Both the position numbers and the translations under genes were made by a program. Below, piece by piece: positions 14,685 through 26,020 of a stretch of 64,000 bases of DNA (its first letter is position 1; every line of letters starts with the position of its first letter). The notes under the pieces are model-generated. The model searched no databases and was not told the DNA's origin. It worked only from the letters and a program-made list of their open reading frames with translations. Location: positions 310,001 through 374,000 of the forward strand of contig JAJOHG010000003.1 of assembly GCA_021029095.1 (NCBI GenBank), in the 5' to 3' direction. This stretch comes from Phellopilus nigrolimitatus. Taxonomy: Eukaryota > Basidiomycota > Agaricomycetes > Hymenochaetales > Hymenochaetaceae.

Positions 14685-14972
14685 TCAACTGACTTGGCAG
14701 ACCGGAGACACGTCAATGGTAGAACAGTCGACAGTGACCATTAATGATCCCTGCCACTTGCCAACGGTCGACGTGGCGCAGCTTTGATATCTCTGCTGAA
14801 GATTCGGACCGGATGTCAACTTCCATATTTCTGCCCTATTTGCATACTTGCCTTCATCCTCCTGAGGAGTACCAGAGCTAATGGCTTGGCTGCTTGTCAT
14901 CATTGAATACACTGGCGAGACAGCTCCAATGTCCGAACGGTCGCCTGCGTTTTTTGTTGCTGTAGTCATCAA
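14685..14972 (-). other. Short unassigned open frame
   Basis: A 95-codon open frame (begins MMTTATKNAGDRSDIGAV, ends VDVSPVCQVS-like) with no recognised domain. It lies downstream, in the same orientation, of the GTPase-like relic. It could be a decayed 3' exon of that gene, a small unknown gene or chance. Codon use gave no clear answer by eye. Confidence 0.15.
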
Positions 14973-15269
14973 TGAGTACTGAAGAAGAGTATTACTGTCG
15001 CAATTAATATACCACCTTCAGGTTGGCTACTCAAATATCCTCACCCATAGTAAAACACATCAAATCGTCGTAAACGTGAGATGCCTGACGGTCTCTGGAA
15101 AGCCCAGCCGACTATGCAAACAAGAATAGGCAAAGACGCTCCGGATCAGCTTCAAGAGGTCTGAGGTCTGGACACAACTCACAGCCGCTAGATCCACAAA
15201 GCCTTTCATTTCATATACATTCCAGAGTGAAGTTGCCTCAAAGAGACGGTTTTAATTGCACATACGTAA

Positions 15270-15980
15270 TACCAGTAGAATGTCTTGTGCACCTGTCTAG
15301 AAAAATGACACCGTTTAGCTTTAGTTTCTGTGTATGAGTTTCATGATACCATTCACAGTCTCTCAGATTCACATCTAGAGTGATCGCTACCAGTGAGTAA
15401 ACAAGTGAGCATCTCACATAGTAGCGCCGACTCACGAGCCTTGTTCCTTCACAATACCGGTGCGAAACTCGAGGGCGGGGTATTTCAAATAGACAGCGAT
15501 CAGGATCAAGATTTCTCTCTCAAACAATCAAACGAGCAGAGTTTGCTCAATCTCCCGAATTTTCGTGACAATGTGCAGTATTCGCTGATCGGTGTTGGAA
15601 GCTGGATCATAAATAACAAGGCTGACGGTAGCACAATTGCTATGCGGCACTTGAGTGGCCTCACATAACTTTGACCCATTTCTAAAATATTTGATAAGAA
15701 GGCTATGATGCAATCAATATACACAGCGAATCATCAGCAGCGTTTCTGTAAAAGTGGTGCAAATAATACCATGTTTTCCCTGAATCAACGTCTCTATGAT
15801 AGAAGAACGCTCGCCGGTGTTGCTTCCATCGGTTTCACGCATCACAACCATCATGATGAATGCCAGAAGGGCCTTGTGAGTGTCATCAGCCATAACCTTG
15901 AAGACATTGTCTTCTGAGGAATTTGATTTCAATTCCAAACAACATGAGATTAAGCTAGCACTGCGCTTACTGTTAAACAA
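15270..15980 (-). pseudogene. Probable relic of a P-loop GTPase (AIG1/G-domain type)
   Basis: Three degenerate motifs of the G-domain proteins that are abundant in mushrooms appear in the right order on this strand but in different frames with stops between. Around 15800-15860, VVMRETDGSNTGERSSII resembles a P-loop (GxxxxGKS) that has lost its lysine. Around 15560-15626, VSLVIYDPASNTDQ resembles the DTPG switch region. Around 15280-15325, LKLNGVIFLDRCTR resembles the conserved LNGVIYLHRISD-type strand. The spacing is about right if one or two short introns are allowed. Nothing convincing follows downstream. No intact model could be built, so it is called a relic. It could still be a diverged gene whose exons I failed to join. 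Confidence 0.35.
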
Positions 15981-16017
15981 TTAAATATGCATTGCAAAGG
16001 CGAAAAAAAAACCCGTA

Positions 16018-17266
16018 TTAGTCAAACCGTCGACGAGCAGTTTGCGAGACACTATCTCGTCGTGGAAAACGATCCTCGTTCATTCTTCCCTGGTCGCGAT
16101 CTGTCTGCCTATAACGATTATATCTCTCATCATCATATCGCTTCTGACTTTGCTCCTGAGAAGATTCGCGCTTGCGATCGTGGCTACCTAAGTCCGTAGG
16201 CGTGAGAGAACGAGAACGAGAGCGAGACACAGCCTTGACCCGCTGAGCGTCCTCCCGATGGTATGAAGTACGGGCAGTTCGGCTGTCCTTGTGGTGCGGT
16301 GAGCTACTACGGCTTCTTCGTCCTTTGATGTGTCCTGAATGGTCGGGCTTCCAAGTCTGCAACAATTCCTCAACCCCCTTCAGCCCGGTTGACTTCTTTG
16401 AGTTTGAGGCCTTAAGAGCTGCCTTCTCGCGCTTTCGGCGTTCTTTCCTTGCCCTTCGTTCTTCGGGTGTTTCATTTTTGTGCTTTCCTTTAGATATCGC
16501 CTTTTTGGCTTTCTTCGTCGCTTTTTCTTCCCGCCGCCTTTCCAACAAGTAAGCAGCCATGGGATCTTCGGGATCTATTTCCGGTCCCGATGATACTTCT
16601 GACTCGGATGGAATATCATCTGTAGCGCCGAATAGTTATCAGTGTTTGTAACTTAACAATGAAGCAGAAAAACAACTTGCTCGTGATCATTTTTGGCTTA
16701 GCATTGAGGCTCTGTTCATCTTGGTCAACCCATTCGCCGTCCTCGCCTTTGACTCTTGGCTGCTTGTAATGTCGCACATGATCGACGCGTAGTGTCCTAT
16801 CCAGCACTTTCGCTCCATTCATGTTGTCGACAGCGAGCACCGTCGAGCGCTGGTCTTCATACATGAGGAAGCCGAAGCCCTTTGTCTTCCCTGTTTCTTT
16901 GTCCCTAGGGAGGTTCACATCCATCACCTCGCCATACCTAATCCATTTTTATTAGCATACTGTATACGATTGCCTAAGATGCTGATGCACGTACTGCGAA
17001 AAAATAGTGATAACATCTCCTTCCGTCAAATCGAAATTGAGACCCCCGACGTAAACATAAGCAGAATCTTCGGTTGATATGAATTCAGTTCTGTCCAGAC
17101 AATGATGGTGTTTCTCTGGAGCTCACCTTTGTACTCGTCGTGCCAAGAGGCAGAACTAGTACCAAGTTCTAATTCTCGGTCATTTATTTTACTGATTTCT
17201 CGTACAACGCTAGAAACAGCGAGTAAGTACGAGCAAAGAAGTTGAATCGAGGCAAACTCACTTCAT
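16018..17266 (-). CDS. IST3: Splicing factor IST3/Snu17 (RES complex RRM protein)
   Basis: RNA-binding core subunit of the RES (retention and splicing) complex, bound to the U2 snRNP/activated spliceosome. The first coding exon is only ATGAA (17262-17266). It splices to exon 17127-17209 so that the protein opens MNVVREISKINDRELELG, the family signature. The RRM has RNP2 AYVYVGGLNF and RNP1 KGFGFLMYED, followed by VLDRTLRVDHVRHYKQP. The C-terminal half is very rich in Lys/Arg/Ser, with KKAKKAISKGKHKNE, an RS-like stretch (SRSRSRSLTPTD) and a charged tail ending ARRRFD. Its start faces the eIF3d start 126 bases away, so the two genes probably share a promoter. Confidence 0.92.
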
Positions 17267-17392
17267 GGCAGAATGTCGAACTGAACGGCGGCTGTTCTGT
17301 CTGTTCAACGCGATCGACCGTTTATAGAAGTTCTCACGAGGTCGTCAACAATTTTCGAAACTTGCATCCTCTATACCTACAGTGTCTGCGGA
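17267..17392. promoter_or_regulatory. Shared bidirectional promoter, IST3 / eIF3d
   Basis: Only 126 bases separate two diverging start codons, so the promoters and 5' leaders of both genes must overlap here. No canonical TATA box stands out by eye. The existence of a shared promoter is inferred from geometry only. Confidence 0.6.
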
Positions 17393-19436
17393 ATGGCCTC
17401 CTTCGAGCTCCCTCCTATTCAAGACAACCCAGATGGCGGTTGGGGACCTTCCCCTTCGAACTTCCCTCAAGATTTCAAATTCAAGGACATCCCCTATGCG
17501 CCTTTCTCAAAAGCCGACAAGCTTGGCCGTTTTGCGGATTGGAATGACCTGACCAGTGATAATCGTCAAACAGCTTCTGGCGCAGCCGCAAACGCGAGAC
17601 CTACCGGACCCGGAGGCAGGAGGAGGGAAGGTCCACAAACATTCGGTAGTGGTGTCGCAAATGCCTTCGCATATTTCCATGCTGAGGACGAAGCAAGCTT
17701 TTCGCTTGTCGACAATAAAACTGGTGGACCGAGACGAGGCGGACCCGGAACATTTGGAAGGGGAAGAGGTGGGGGAAGAGGCGGTGGATTTGCTGCGCGT
17801 GGAGGCCAGCAGCGAGGAGGTCGAGGCGGGTTTACACCAGGTCGTGGTGGCGCGCAGCGTGGCGGAAGGCGCGGTTGGAGAGATTGGGAAAAGGTGCGTA
17901 TAAAAAAATTGGTTTAAGTCATTGAAAATTTCTCTAACAAAAATCCAAGAATACACGTACGCGCGAGTCGTCTGTCACTATTTCTCCGCAATGGGGAATG
18001 TTGGAAGAAATTGAGTTCCATCGCCTGGCGAAACTGCGTTTGGATGTCGAAGAACCGGAGGATTTGTGAGAGATCTTAACTTGATTCCAGAGTACTAAGA
18101 TTGAAGTCAATTACCACTCAGGGAATCATGCGGAAGGCTCTTCCCCTACGACAAAACTTACGATCGTATCACTACAAAAACCGAGCGATCTCTTCAGCTT
18201 GTCGACAGGATTAAGTATAATACAACCACATCGGACGATCCCGTTATCCAGCAGGTAAGATTGGAACTCATGTCAGCCTCCTATTTGTTTGTCTGAAGAA
18301 AATGCTGTTCATTCAGCTTGCTTCAAAAGACGTGGCCACTGTCTACACGACAGATGTGATCCTGAGCGTCCTTATGTGCGCGCCGCGCTCCATCTATCCT
18401 TGGGACATCGTCATTGTCCGCGAAGGAAACAAAATTTTCTTTGACAAGCGTGACGGTGGCCCTTTTGACACCGTAACGGTCAACGAAAATGCGTCAGATC
18501 CTCCGCAAGACCCCACGGTGTCCGCTAACCCGAACAATCCTAACGAGAAAGTCGCACAGGTCGAGACATCATCGATCAATACGGCTATGTCTCTCTCCCT
18601 TGAAGCCACGTATATCAACCAGAACTTTGGTTTCCAGTCTGTCATTGAGAACCCTCCTCCGCCTGCGATAGAATTTGACAAACCGAACCCATTCTATGGC
18701 TCAGACGAGACAGAACCCTTAGCGTCATGTGGTTACCGTTACCGAGTTTTTGACATGAGCGTCGCGGAGGAGGAGAACATGAAAATTTGTGTCCGGACGG
18801 AGGTTGATGCGTATATTCCGGGGCAGGGCAACCCTCAGAGTGGACAGGGATTAGCCACAATCCGCGCCTTGAACGAGTTTGATTCGCGCTCGCAAGGAGC
18901 AGGTGGTGCTGCTGATTGGCGTTTGAAGCTTGATTCACAGCGCGGTGCAGTCGTTGCAACTGAGATGAAGAACAATAGCTGCAAACTCGCGAAGTGGACT
19001 GTACAGAGCATCCTCGCTGGAGCCGAGGCCCTAAAGATAGGGTGGGTGCCTTATCACAATTGATTTGCTCCAGATGTTCATATGTCTTTCTTAGTTATGT
19101 CTCGCGTGTTAGTCCCCGCGACAACACGCGCCATGTAATTTTGTCCACAGCTTCGTTGCGGCCCATGGATTTCGCTGGCCAGCTCAACGTTTCTCTTGCA
19201 AACGGGTGGGGTATCGTTCGCACTGTCACGGATCTTTGCATGAAAATGCCGGAAGGCAAATATGTTCTCGTGAAGGATCCCAACAGGGTGGGTTTTATGT
19301 TACTTCTACTTCCTTACACTTTACTGACGGGCTTTGATCCACATAGCCTGTCATCCGCCTGTACTCTGTACCAATGAGTGCCTTTACAGGCGAAGACGAC
19401 GAAGAGTTAGAAGAAGATATAGAAGAAAATGAATGA
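17393..19436 (+). CDS. EIF3D: Translation initiation factor eIF3 subunit D
   Basis: Subunit of the eIF3 complex that scaffolds the 40S pre-initiation complex; in other eukaryotes eIF3d has a cap-binding domain. Six exons join in frame: 17393-17893, 17950-18065, 18122-18254, 18317-19041, 19095-19287 and 19347-19436, giving 585 residues. The start MASFELPPIQDNPDGGWGPS and the block FSKADKLGRFADWN are family hallmarks. Residues of about 115-160 form an RGG-rich RNA-binding segment. The conserved core includes SPQWGMLEEIEFHRLAKL, LFPYDKTYDR, DVILSVLMCAPRSIYPWDI and GYRYRVFDMS. The acidic end is EDDEELEEDIEENE. Length and domain order match the family. It is divergently paired with IST3. Confidence 0.95.
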
Positions 19437-19562
19437 AGCCGGTAATTGCTTGTTTGATGTTTGATGTAACTTCCCATAATTGTATGTGCAAGTAACAGCG
19501 ATGTAGGTTTGCGACCACATCGTACGTTAGTCAACCTGTCAAGTCCACAAAATAAGCCAACT

Positions 19563-20984
19563 CTAGTTTTGCGAACTCAACAAGGTGTCTACAGCAGCTT
19601 CGATGTTCGGGCTAGATAAGTTTGATGAACCTCAGCTCGGTAATTCTTGACATCTTGGATAACCCTCACCTTCGCTGAAGCGCCCCGACGAGGTCTTCTC
19701 TCCGCAAATCAGGAAACATACTCGTGAGCTGGCTGATTTCCGCCTCACTCGGCACGCGTAGCCCAGAAGCAGCACGCTCGGTCCTACCCGTCAGCTCGTC
19801 GACCCACTCGCGCATCACAGACGGACCAGGCAACCCTGCAGCGCTCGCTGCACCAGACAGCTGGGTACTGCCCGCCGGGTGCGTAGGCGCCGTCGGCGCA
19901 GTTGTCACCACCTCTGTATTCTCCTGCGACGTTTGCGTTGAAGGCCGGCGCAGACTTTGGCCTTCCTCCGGAAAGGCGCGGTTCGTCCGTCGCGGGGGTT
20001 TCGTAGATCCGATGAGGGGAAGAAGGAATCGAGAGGACAGTCGTTGCACTGAGTGAGGCAGGCGGAATGCCTTGAGACCTAGTACATCGGAGCGGTAAAG
20101 CTGTCCAGATAAAATGCCTATGACAGCAGCTGCTATCGATCCTGGTGGTTGGCTCAGTGCCAGCTAACAGCGTTAAATCAGCTTAGAAGAACACATCGTG
20201 AGAATGTCGCAAAATCAAACGCTTACCTGCAGAGCGATAATATACATGAATACTTTATTCGTCACTGTTACGCCAAAGATGCGGAATGTGTACGCATGAG
20301 GGACAAGCCTCGAAAATTGATGCAATATGCTGAAGACTAAAGTGATGGGTCCGGAAGGCAGCACGTTAAGTCCGAGTCGGTTGAAAAACAGGAGAGCTCC
20401 GAGCTCCAATATGGTTGAGGTCAAGACAGAAGCTAAGGAGAAAGACTAGATGTTGACAGCAGAAGAAACGAGGAAGTCAAACAGTTGATCGGTATGGGCC
20501 TGCGGGGCACTCACAGCAAATTTCGCCGATCCAAATAGCCGCTCAATCGGAATAGATATGTTGTAGAGTAAAATCTCTGCTAGAAGGAGCTCGCTAGAGT
20601 TCGAAAATGCAATATGGTGAATGAACAGCCGCCAGTACTATATGTTTAGAAAAGTGGTGGCGTCAATAGAGCTGCACATATGGAATGGAGATGAAAGAAA
20701 AACCGGCCTGATGGTGTCGCGAGAGGTGAGGGACTAGCTAATCAAGCAACAGGTCATACCAGAAATTTGAAGCAGCATTAGGCGCTATGGAGCAAATAGA
20801 CATGTATTCAGTATGTACCTGCAAGTGAAGGTAGTGCTTGATGTCGAAGATACTGGTTACGATGGATGCGGCAGCACAGCCAATCATGAGCCCTGTATAA
20901 ATCAAAACAACATTCACTACAGTCCTTAATAGCAATAAGCTTGTTGATATTACCTTTGGAAACAGCAGCATGGTGGAATGACAT
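19563..20984 (-). CDS. DSC2: DSC E3 ligase complex subunit 2 / UBAC2-like rhomboid pseudoprotease with UBA
   Basis: Multi-pass membrane protein of the Golgi/ER Dsc ubiquitin ligase, which in fungi acts in SREBP activation and in degradation of misplaced membrane proteins. The start MSFHHAAVSKG is the family opening; an in-frame ATG 45 bases upstream gives a poorer N-terminus. Rhomboid-like hydrophobic segments follow (GCAAASIVTSIFDI, SFSLVSSVLTSILELGALLF, FRIFGVTVTNKVFMYIIAL, GILSGQLYRSDVLGLKAFRL). The linker is Pro/Thr-rich. The C-terminus is a UBA domain: EISQLTSMFPDLRREDLVGA, then, after a last intron, PNIEAAVDTLLSSQN and the stop. No rhomboid catalytic serine motif was seen, as expected for this pseudoprotease. 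Seven or so short introns are present. Confidence 0.88.
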
Positions 20985-22637
20985 TATAACGAAACTGCCG
21001 GGCGGACTGCTTAGCGGGAACTTGTTCACGGCGACTCGCGTGTGCGCGACGCGCTTTCGTCACCAGGTATCACGTGATCTGATAGGGACTCACACTGAAT
21101 GCAAACCTTGGCTTTGCTGCAACAGTTTCTCTCACAGGCCTTTGCATCCCTGCGTTTTCCGTGAACTTGGATCTCGATATTCCGGAAGTTTTTAGCTGTT
21201 TCAGCATTGTATAACAGTCTGGACAGTCTCATGACAATAATCTCCGCATTCCCCGTATAGCAATCTCCGGGGCAAAGCATCCGTTCGAAATTCCCGACAA
21301 GATGCAGGATGCTATGCGCTGATTGGAATATTTTTTGCAAACTCTATAAACCGGGAATGAATCGAGTGATGCGAACCTCGAAAAAGGGCGCAGGTAAGTA
21401 ATGTTCACTCTCCGACCGGATTATGAAACAGAAACAAAGACGTCTGGAACATTTCTCCAAGCTAAGCCTAATCCCAGTCTCCGACGTTCAAAGAGTGTGC
21501 AACAATCGAACCCAACGCGGACCGCCGTTTCTGAACGACGACCACGGCGGAATTAAATTCGTTAATAATAATATGGCGCTGGCTAGCACCACGGAAGAGC
21601 AGCACATACGTTCCCAGGTTCAACTTTTGTAATCCCCGCAATACCCACCCTCCGATAATTGCTGCAAAATCCGCGCGCCCAAGCATTGTTTTGCTTGCTC
21701 CACGTAGGTTTGCTACACTCCGAACGTCCAGGATCGAGGAGATAGGATCGTTCGGCTTTACCTCATATCCTACGTTCCGATCACGTCCTCGCCATTCATT
21801 TTTTTTTCATTGTACCGGCCTGCACTGGATGCCATGACACTCTGCTGCGAAGACCCTAGATCCAGCTTGCGCCATCAAAAGCCTATGTGAAACTGCTTTC
21901 CATCGGCAATCAGGATGGCAGAATAATGTGCAGATCCTCCAACATCAGGACGCATGTAAATCTGTCGTCGACGCGTTCTCGATATAGTGAGCCTCCCATG
22001 CTACAATGGAGCCGCGAAATGGCTGACCGGAGAATAGAATCTCCTTCGAGGATACCGCTTTAACGCACACTAGTTTTACGCCCTGTCAAATATCAGCATA
22101 TGGAAGAGGTGTAGTACACGCTTTGACAGTCTAGAGTGTCGCATACGCGCTGTGGCAGTAGCTTTGCACCACATATCGAGGAGAGGGAAGACCGTGAACG
22201 TTTTTTGATCGTCTAAGATTGCTGTCGGCTGCGCCTATTTTCTAATGTCAACGGGGCGATCGACGTTATATGAGAAATATTGAGATCTCCATTGATACGA
22301 TCACTCATGTTACGCTGTTACGCTGGCCCTTAGATTTGCTGTACCATCGAGTTCATACGATCTGGAATAATTGCGAATACACTCGTTTCGCGGCTCATTA
22401 TTACGAAAGTACTTCCTAATGTAAATCACGGGGATTTCCGAAAGCAGTAAGGGAAAACACATGACACTTCTCAAGGAGAGCTCGCTGCATCCACTCTCAA
22501 GCCGCCGCGCCCTCTCATCCCCGAGTCTACGCCTGTTTTGTCGCGGTCTCTTCAAGTGCTAGCTGTCGTCGTCTAGATCTTGTATTCCTGTCGCGAAGTA
22601 TCATCAGTTCCTGATACTTCACCTCGCGTCCACGCCA
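20985..22637. other. Divergent intergenic region, DSC2 / NTF2-like gene
   Basis: This 1.65 kb lies between outward-facing genes. It must hold both promoters, and the last 200 bases before the plus-strand start are pyrimidine-rich leader. Short open frames at 21026-21340 and 21423-21632 show no domain. Nothing else was recognised. Confidence 0.55.
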
Positions 22638-24044
22638 ATGCCGCAAGACTCGCGAGACACCCGGTACTCGCACACGACAACGATGAACTCGGCGGACACG
22701 GACTCGCTCTTCCACTTCCCGCGCATGGACTCGCACCACTCGCTCATGCAGTACGCCGGTGCGGGTCCAGGAGGAGGGCACGCATCATCGCAGGGCCTCG
22801 TCCGGCACCGCAACAACCTCTCGACGCTGTCGTTCTCCTCCCGCATCTCCCTCCCGAACCGCGTGACGACGCTCGAGGTGTTTGATCTCGTGTATGGCGA
22901 CGCACCCGGAGCAGCGCCGGTGGAGACGGTAGAGCGGCTGTACGAGGCCAACGCCGGTGCGTGTCACGGTGCTGTTCGCACCGGAAGAAGCTGATGGTCG
23001 ACTCGGACACCGGACGTTCGACGAACATATTGATGCAGTGTGCGTTGCAGTCCCGCTCTTGTAGTACTTCACCATGTGCTGATTGGACAGCGTCTGTTGC
23101 CCGGGTACAGGTATGATAATCCATTAATCACTGCATCGTCCCGGCAGATTATCGGAGACATCAACTCGCTGTCGCGGCAACTGCGCGAACTAGATGTGCC
23201 GCGCCCATTAGCAATGTTCAAGACACTTTTCCGCCCGCACTCGAGCGGGGAGACAAGAGAGCCGTGGTTCCAGGCTCTGCGAATATGGAGCGATATCGAG
23301 GATATCTGCGACAGTGAGAGTTTTGGTGAGTAGAAGCACCTACCTTCTAGCAGTGCCTCTGGCAAAGAAGGGAAGACTTGTCGGAATTTTTGTACTTGAA
23401 CGCCTTGAAGTTTTCGCCTCTTCTCTTCGTTGACTGCTTCGGTCTCGACTCATTCTTGACACGTAGATGGACAGCATCTGAGCATCGTCGAGCACACATT
23501 GAACATTCTTCTACTGCCTGGATTGCACTCTGATGAGCAAGAAACGGAGCAGCTCTATCCGGACGCAGATTCTTTTTCAGTAGCTTCTATTCCAGTTGCA
23601 AGACCGCATCCCCAGCCGTCGCTAAGTCTGCCGGGCCTGCGGGGATTATCGCTACCGAGCCCGTTGCACCTGAAGCTACGCGTGCTGACACGCCTCTCGT
23701 TCAACGAGCAGGGCCGCATCACTCGTCACCGCGACGTGTGGGACGTGCGGGATGTGCTCGGGCTGGTTCCGGGCATGCAGGTCGCGCAGTGGATCGGCAC
23801 GCGGGCGACGGCGCACGGCTTATCGTGGGCAGTGCATTTAGCCGCACGGATGTTCGGGCGGAAGAGCGGGAGCGAGGCAGACGATAACGATGTCGAGCGC
23901 GGACAGCCGGGGATCAGGCCCAAGATACCTGCGAGTGGCTTCGAATCGACGGTCGTGTCGGCGTCGTCTTCGAGAGGGGACGTGCGTGCAGGAACAGAGC
24001 ACGGATTCAATGCGCTGGGGCTGCATCTCGAGGAGGCAGTATAG
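22638..24044 (+). CDS. Conserved fungal protein with NTF2/SnoaL-like region
   Basis: Not assigned a function. The protein opens MPQDSRDTRYSHTTTMNSAD, a polar segment, then SLPNRVTTLEVFDLVYGDAPG and VETVERLYEANA, joined to YDNPLITASSRQIIGDINSL and LDVPRPLAMFKTLFRP. This pattern (helix, then an ENPL-like turn, then helices) looks like an NTF2/SnoaL-type cone fold common in uncharacterised fungal proteins. The third exon has DGQHLSIVEHTLNILLLPGL, a Pro/Leu-rich loop, LKLRVLTRLSFNEQGRITRH and WDVRDVLGLVPGMQVAQW, typical of the fold's second half. A low-complexity tail ends HLEEAV. The first intron is unclear: a donor after 22956 needs an acceptor that adds about 17 extra residues before YDNPL, or an unusual one. 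Confidence 0.75.
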
Positions 24045-24666
24045 ATTACAGCTAGAGCAGGCTCGGGCAGCGCGGGAGTGGGGCAGCAGTCCTATCCGCT
24101 GCGCAGCTGGGCCCGATGTGAATCGCGACGACGGGACGCAGCGGGAGCTGCGGGCCGCGTGGGTGGGGAAGCGAGGGACGGCATTTGGCGGCTGCCAAGG
24201 ACGGAAGGAGCACGCGGCGGTAACCTTGTAACTTTATGCCGAATTGTTTATTTATCCGTCCGATCTTCGCCCTCTGAAAGCAGCAAGTACCTGCGATATC
24301 GATTGTTTCATCCATATGCGTGCACAATGGCTTCAAGTTCTATCGATGGCGCACGGCGGGCGGGGAGGGGCGAGAGGCGCACGCTGCCGGCCCATCGCGC
24401 GGTGAGCAACGCGCGCGTGGAGACTTGGGGAGCTTCGCTAGCGGGAAACCGTACTGCGAAGAGAAGCCTCAGTTGAGGCCCCGCTGCACTACAAATTGCT
24501 TAGAAGGCCCCGTAGCGCCAAAATGCGTGTATATGAACTGCGAAGCCCCGGTGGCCCCTTTACCGACGGGCCCCAGAACGTCCCGTCCGCTCCTTTAGCG
24601 CGCGCGCTCTCGTAAATGCCTGCATTTTATTTTCTTCCGACCCCCGATTTCTCATTTATACATATC

Positions 24667-24699
24667 CCTTGTCTTGTCTTGCCTTGCCTTGCCTTGCCC
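24667..24699. repeat. Microsatellite (cttgt/cttgc units)
   Basis: Successive cttgt and cttgc pentamers, about six units, directly visible. Simple repeat with no assigned function. Confidence 0.9.
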
Positions 24700-24937
24700 T
24701 TTTGAATATTGGCGGCGCGAGTCGAGTGACTCGCAAGCTCGCGCGCAAGCGGACGCGCTAATTCCAAATCCTAAACCCTATTATTTGTGGGCCCGGCCTA
24801 ATGCCCCCACACGCACGCAGCCAGCCAGTCACGCACCGCCATGCGCGCCGGGGCGAGCGAGCCTGCGCACGCGCCCGCGCTGTCTTTGTCTGCCTGCGCG
24901 CAGCGTGCTGCGGCGCATGGACGATGACGTGCACCTG

Positions 24938-24977
24938 TCCGTCCGTCAGTCCGTCCGTCAGTCCGTCAGTCCGTCCG
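24938..24977. repeat. gtccgtca-type short tandem repeat
   Basis: Alternating gtcc and gtca units form an imperfect tandem array within the GC-rich convergent gap. Directly visible; no function assigned. Confidence 0.9.
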
Positions 24978-26020
24978 CCGCCGTCGGGGCTGTCATGTGC
25001 GGTGGCCGGCGCCAAGCGCGACGTCCGCGGACTGAAGTCGCAAACGGGACGAGAAGAGGGTGCTCGCGCAGGCACGGCGTCTGACGCGCGGGCGTGCCTT
25101 GTGCCTCGCGCCCGGTGGCTTCGCGCAATTTACGCAAGAACAGACAAGGACAGGCAAGAACCTAAAAAACTGCGTCCAAGACGGGTTTGGGTCAAGCCCC
25201 GGCTTCGCGAAGAACACCCCACCTTCGATAACTGTAAGTGTTTCACCTTGCACCGGCCCCCGGCCTGACACGTGCCAACCCTCTGCCTCCCCCCTTCCCG
25301 CGCACAATCGCACGCCCGACAGATAACAACAACAACACGCCTATTTCCATTTCCATCCAGTACTATTTTTTTTATTCCTGGTTTCCTTCCACTGCCGTCC
25401 TCTACAGGCCGCCAGTGCGCAATAGCTACATACTAGTACACCGCTCCTCTTGTATCATATATAGCAATAGTGAAGTGAGAAAACGGATCGGAAGAATCAG
25501 GAAAAAAGAAGGAAAAAAAAGTCCCTTGCAATACGACAAATAATTATCAAACAAGAAGAGAGGGGGGAAAAAGAAATAAGTAAGTCAAAAAAAGGAAATC
25601 AGGCAGGATATAGAGAGGGGAAGACGGTAAAGGAAAGTCAGGACAGCAAAGGACAAATAATGCAGGGCCAAGAATGCAAAAAAATAATACTTTACTTGCA
25701 GTGGGAGTTGCGCGTCACGAGTGATGATACAAGCAATGGACTGGGGGGGCGGTCAGCGACCCGCGTCCCCATCCAGTGGGTTCACGAGAACCAAGGCCCA
25801 CGTAGCCACAATGTAGAAAGGAAAACGAATCAATACAGAGAGTGCGCTTTTTGATGCGGACGTGAGACTGGAGGTGGGTGGATAACTTGACGCGATTCAA
25901 TAAGTTAAGGTGGGCCACGCATGGCTGCATGCAAATTATCGGTTGTCGAGTCGCACAAAGCGTAGTGAGGAAAACCAAGAGAGTGGACGGCACACGAGCC
26001 TACGATTTATCGTCGTAGAT

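Larger units (their letters stand above)
24045..26020. other. Convergent intergenic region, GC-rich and repeat-bearing
   Basis: Nearly 2 kb between the 3' ends of two converging genes. The left 1.3 kb (to about 25320) is clearly GC- and CpG-rich and therefore has long open frames in several registers, none with a domain. It contains a pentanucleotide-type run (24667-24699) and a gtccgtca-based repeat (24938-24977). The right part has a long purine-rich stretch (25540-25640), a pyrimidine tract on the strand of the GATA gene and probably part of its 3' untranslated region. No gene is supported. Confidence 0.55.

Noticed and set aside
24044..24231. Extension of the NTF2-like protein past its stop (QLEQARAAREW-like frame)
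   Set aside because: It would need a 13-base intron, far below any plausible size. The stop at 24042-24044 is accepted.
24674..25326. Long open frames in the GC-rich convergent gap as a gene
   Set aside because: Frames are open on both strands in several registers because stops are rare in GC-rich DNA. The translations are low-complexity Arg/Pro/Ala with no motif.
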